Positions 6,999 through 8,705 of a DNA stretch of 8,705 bases are shown here, one piece after another (position 1 is the first letter of the stretch; each line of letters begins with the position of its first letter). Source of the stretch: Erwinia sp. Lineage in GTDB: Bacteria > Pseudomonadota > Gammaproteobacteria > Enterobacterales > Enterobacteriaceae. Location: positions 1 to 8,705 of the forward strand of contig DOOK01000073.1 of NCBI GenBank assembly GCA_003512805.1, written 5' to 3'. Under the pieces are notes generated by a model. The model did no database searches, was not told the origin of the DNA, and saw nothing but the letters and a program-made list of their open reading frames with translations. A program made the translations under genes and the position numbers.

Positions 6999-7187
6999 TT
7001 ACTTCTTCTCAGGCCAGTCGTCGTCATCGTCCCATTTATCGTTGAAGTCACGATGCGGCGGTAAATCCGGTTTGTTATCCATATATTTTTTATGGTCGAT
7101 GCGCTTCAGATCTTTGTACACATTCATCAGAATGCCTACCATCAGCACGATACCTATCAACCACCAGTACTCTTTCAGCCATTCCAT
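6999..7187 (-). CDS. ypfN: YpfN, small UPF0370 membrane protein
   Basis: The 62-residue product belongs to the UPF0370 family; E. coli YpfN has 66 residues. Its function is unknown. An aromatic N-terminus (MEWLKEYWW) leads into one hydrophobic segment at about residues 8-24. A basic stretch follows ([10 protein letters not shown]), then a conserved tail with [10 protein letters not shown] and a run of five aspartates before WPEKK. This looks like a single-pass inner-membrane protein with the charged tail in the cytoplasm. Compared with E. coli the last four residues are missing. The ATG at 7187 comes nine bases after the dapE stop, and its AAGGA ribosome binding site overlaps that stop codon, so translation is probably coupled to dapE. 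Confidence 0.92.
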   Translation of the reverse strand: MEWLKEYWWLIGIVLMVGILMNVYKDLKRIDHKKYMDNKPDLPPHRDFNDKWDDDDDWPEKK

Positions 7188-7196
7188 ATTTGATCC

Positions 7197-8324
7197 TTAC
7201 GCTAACAATTGTTCCATAATGCGCTGATACATCCGACTCAGCAGCTGGAGATCGGCGGCCTTAACGCACTCATTTATTTTGTGAATGGTGGCGTTGACCG
7301 GCCCTAACTCCACGACCTGCGCGCCCATACGGGCAATAAAGCGACCATCGGACGTGCCGCCAGTCGTCAGCAGCTGCGGCTCGATTTCATTATAGTGCTC
7401 AACGGCGTTTACCACCGCCTCGACCAGCTTGCCGGTGGAGGTTAAAAAAGGCTGGCCGGAAACGACCCAGTCGAGCGTATAACGCAGCTGATGGCGTTCC
7501 AGCAGTTCTTTGACGCGCTGCTTAATCATCGCGTCGGTCAGCTCGGTGCTGAAGCGAAAATTAAACTGCACGGAAAACTCGCCCGGAATGACGTTATTGC
7601 TGCCGGTCCCGGCCTGAACGTTAGCAATCTGCATGCTGGTTGGCGGGAAAAATTCGTTGCCCCGATCCCATTCCGTCGTCGCCAGCTCGTTCAGCGCAGG
7701 CAGCGCGCGATGGACTGGATTATCGGCAAGATGCGGATAGGCAACGTGGCCCTGTACGCCGTGAACGGTCAGGTTAGCGGTCATAGAACCGCGACGGCCG
7801 TTTTTCACCACGTCGCCCACGATTTCCGTGCTGGAAGGTTCGCCGACCAGGCAATAATCAAGGCGTTCATTGCGTGCCATCAGCGTCTCGACAACTTTAA
7901 CCGTGCCGTTAACGGCGCTGGCTTCTTCATCCGACGTAATCAGGAAGGCCAGTCGGCCCTTGTGGCGCGGGTGGGCGGCGACAAAACGCTCGGCGGCGAC
8001 AACCATGGCGGCCAGCGAGCCTTTCATATCTGCCGCGCCGCGCCCGAACAGCATGCCGTCGCGAATAGTAGGTTCGAACGGCGGGTTGATCCAGCGGTTG
8101 GCATCACCGGCGGGCACCACGTCGGTATGGCCAGCAAAGGCCAGCGTTTCGCCTTCACCACGCCAGGCCCAGAAGTTCTGCGTGTCGCCAATATTCATTA
8201 ATTCAACGGTAAAGCCCAGCGCCTTAAGGCGCTCGATCATCAGAGCCTGACAACCGGCATCATCCGGACTGAGGGAAGGGCGACGAATAAGCTGCTGCGT
8301 CAGCTCAATGACCGGACAATACAT
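7197..8324 (-). CDS. dapE: DapE, succinyl-diaminopimelate desuccinylase
   Basis: DapE hydrolyses N-succinyl-LL-diaminopimelate to LL-diaminopimelate and succinate in the cytoplasm, a late step in lysine and peptidoglycan precursor synthesis. The product has 375 residues, as in E. coli. It is a di-zinc M20 peptidase-fold enzyme with all expected residues: His66 in AGHTD, bridging Asp99 in GAADMKG, general base Glu133 and ligand Glu134 in SDEEAS, Glu162 in VGEPSS, and His348 in NATIHK. His193 in [10 protein letters not shown] lies in the dimerisation domain (about 179-292) and contributes to the neighbouring active site. The ATG at 8324 begins two bases after the yffB stop, with a GGAGAAG ribosome binding site inside the end of yffB. 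The three genes yffB-dapE-ypfN read as one operon. Confidence 0.98.
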   Translation of the reverse strand: MYCPVIELTQQLIRRPSLSPDDAGCQALMIERLKALGFTVELMNIGDTQNFWAWRGEGETLAFAGHTDVVPAGDANRWINPPFEPTIRDGMLFGRGAADMKGSLAAMVVAAERFVAAHPRHKGRLAFLITSDEEASAVNGTVKVVETLMARNERLDYCLVGEPSSTEIVGDVVKNGRRGSMTANLTVHGVQGHVAYPHLADNPVHRALPALNELATTEWDRGNEFFPPTSMQIANVQAGTGSNNVIPGEFSVQFNFRFSTELTDAMIKQRVKELLERHQLRYTLDWVVSGQPFLTSTGKLVEAVVNAVEHYNEIEPQLLTTGGTSDGRFIARMGAQVVELGPVNATIHKINECVKAADLQLLSRMYQRIMEQLLA

Positions 8325-8326
8325 AA

Positions 8327-8686
8327 TCAGGACTTCTCCATGATAAAAGATGAGTAAGTGGTTTCATTAAAACCCAGCAGCATAGAGCCGTCTGCCCGGC
8401 AGAGCAATGGTCGTTTAATGATGGCCGGCTGTTGCAGCATCAGCTGCTGTGCGGCTGCGGCATTGTTTACGGCACTGCGCGTCGCTTCATCCAGTTTGCG
8501 CCAGGTCGTTCCGCGCGTGTTCAGCAAGGCTTCCCATCCGAGCGTGTCGCTGAAGCGCTGAAGTAAATCCGCATCCAGTCCGTCGACGCGATAGTCGTGA
8601 AACTGGTAAGCCACGCCGTTTGCTTCTAAATACTTTCGGGCCTTTTTTATGGTGTCGCAGTTTTTAATGCCGTAGATCGTCAGCAT
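8327..8686 (-). CDS. yffB: YffB, ArsC/Spx-family thioredoxin-fold protein
   Basis: The 119-residue product matches the small ArsC-like protein encoded just upstream of dapE in E. coli (YffB, 118 residues). It has the arsenate-reductase fold: beta strand [10 protein letters not shown] with Cys10 in NCDTIKKA, then HDYRVDGLD, the loop [14 protein letters not shown], and IIKRPLLC with Arg92 near the presumed active site. True ArsC enzymes carry additional arginines that this branch lacks, and the E. coli protein is not known as an efficient arsenate reductase; a glutathione-dependent thiol role has been suggested. Cys96 is a second cysteine. The ATG at 8686 is preceded by AAGGGA at a good distance. 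Its promoter lies beyond the right edge. Family is sure, function open. Confidence 0.92.
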   Translation of the reverse strand: MLTIYGIKNCDTIKKARKYLEANGVAYQFHDYRVDGLDADLLQRFSDTLGWEALLNTRGTTWRKLDEATRSAVNNAAAAQQLMLQQPAIIKRPLLCRADGSMLLGFNETTYSSFIMEKS

Positions 8687-8705
8687 GGCGGGTTCCCTTC
8701 TATTT

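Noticed and set aside
7491..8201. A 236-codon open frame on the plus strand inside dapE
   Set aside because: It is antisense to a complete DapE with every catalytic residue, has low-complexity basic composition and no ribosome binding site; it is a shadow of codon usage.
1..8705. Mobile element, phage, defence or other accessory cassette
   Set aside because: All genes are recognised core genes in the order expected for Enterobacterales, gaps are at most about 170 bp, and no transposase, integrase, tRNA attachment site or array of repeats is visible.

Overview
The window is a conserved core-chromosome segment of a gammaproteobacterium of the order Enterobacterales. From memory of Escherichia coli, the gene order matches the region bcp-gcvR-dapA-bamC-purC-ypfJ-tmcA-ypfN-dapE-yffB, and every protein is close to its E. 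coli counterpart in length and motifs. The proteins differ enough from E. coli, most visibly in TmcA and BamC, to suggest a relative such as an Erwinia/Pantoea-type genus. That placement is an inference and would need a database search.

Layout. Positions 1-963 hold two minus-strand genes: a 3'-truncated bcp (thiol peroxidase) and gcvR (regulator of the glycine cleavage system). A 158-bp divergent intergenic region (964-1121) separates gcvR from dapA. On the plus strand follow dapA and bamC (15 bp apart, probably one transcript) and a clear intrinsic terminator. Then come a PurR-type operator with a promoter, purC, a second terminator-like hairpin, and ypfJ overlapping tmcA. Position 6965 to the right end is a convergent minus-strand block, yffB-dapE-ypfN, with very tight spacing. 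It ends in a hairpin shared with the end of tmcA.

Functions. DapA and DapE catalyse two steps of the diaminopimelate/lysine pathway, which feeds both protein synthesis and peptidoglycan; they lie at opposite ends of the segment on opposite strands. BamC is a lipoprotein of the outer-membrane beta-barrel assembly machine. PurC is a de novo purine enzyme under probable PurR control. TmcA acetylates the wobble cytidine of elongator tRNA-Met. GcvR senses glycine and restrains GcvA. Bcp reduces peroxides. YpfJ (putative zinc peptidase), YpfN (small membrane protein) and YffB (thioredoxin-fold ArsC-like protein) have no settled function.

I see no mobile element, CRISPR array, tRNA or rRNA gene, prophage or unfamiliar gene cassette. 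No undescribed system is apparent. The best leads are regulatory: an identical 12-bp element at the same distance after the -10 boxes of purC and ypfJ, interleaved divergent promoter candidates between gcvR and dapA, and the absence of ypfH from its expected place between tmcA and ypfN.
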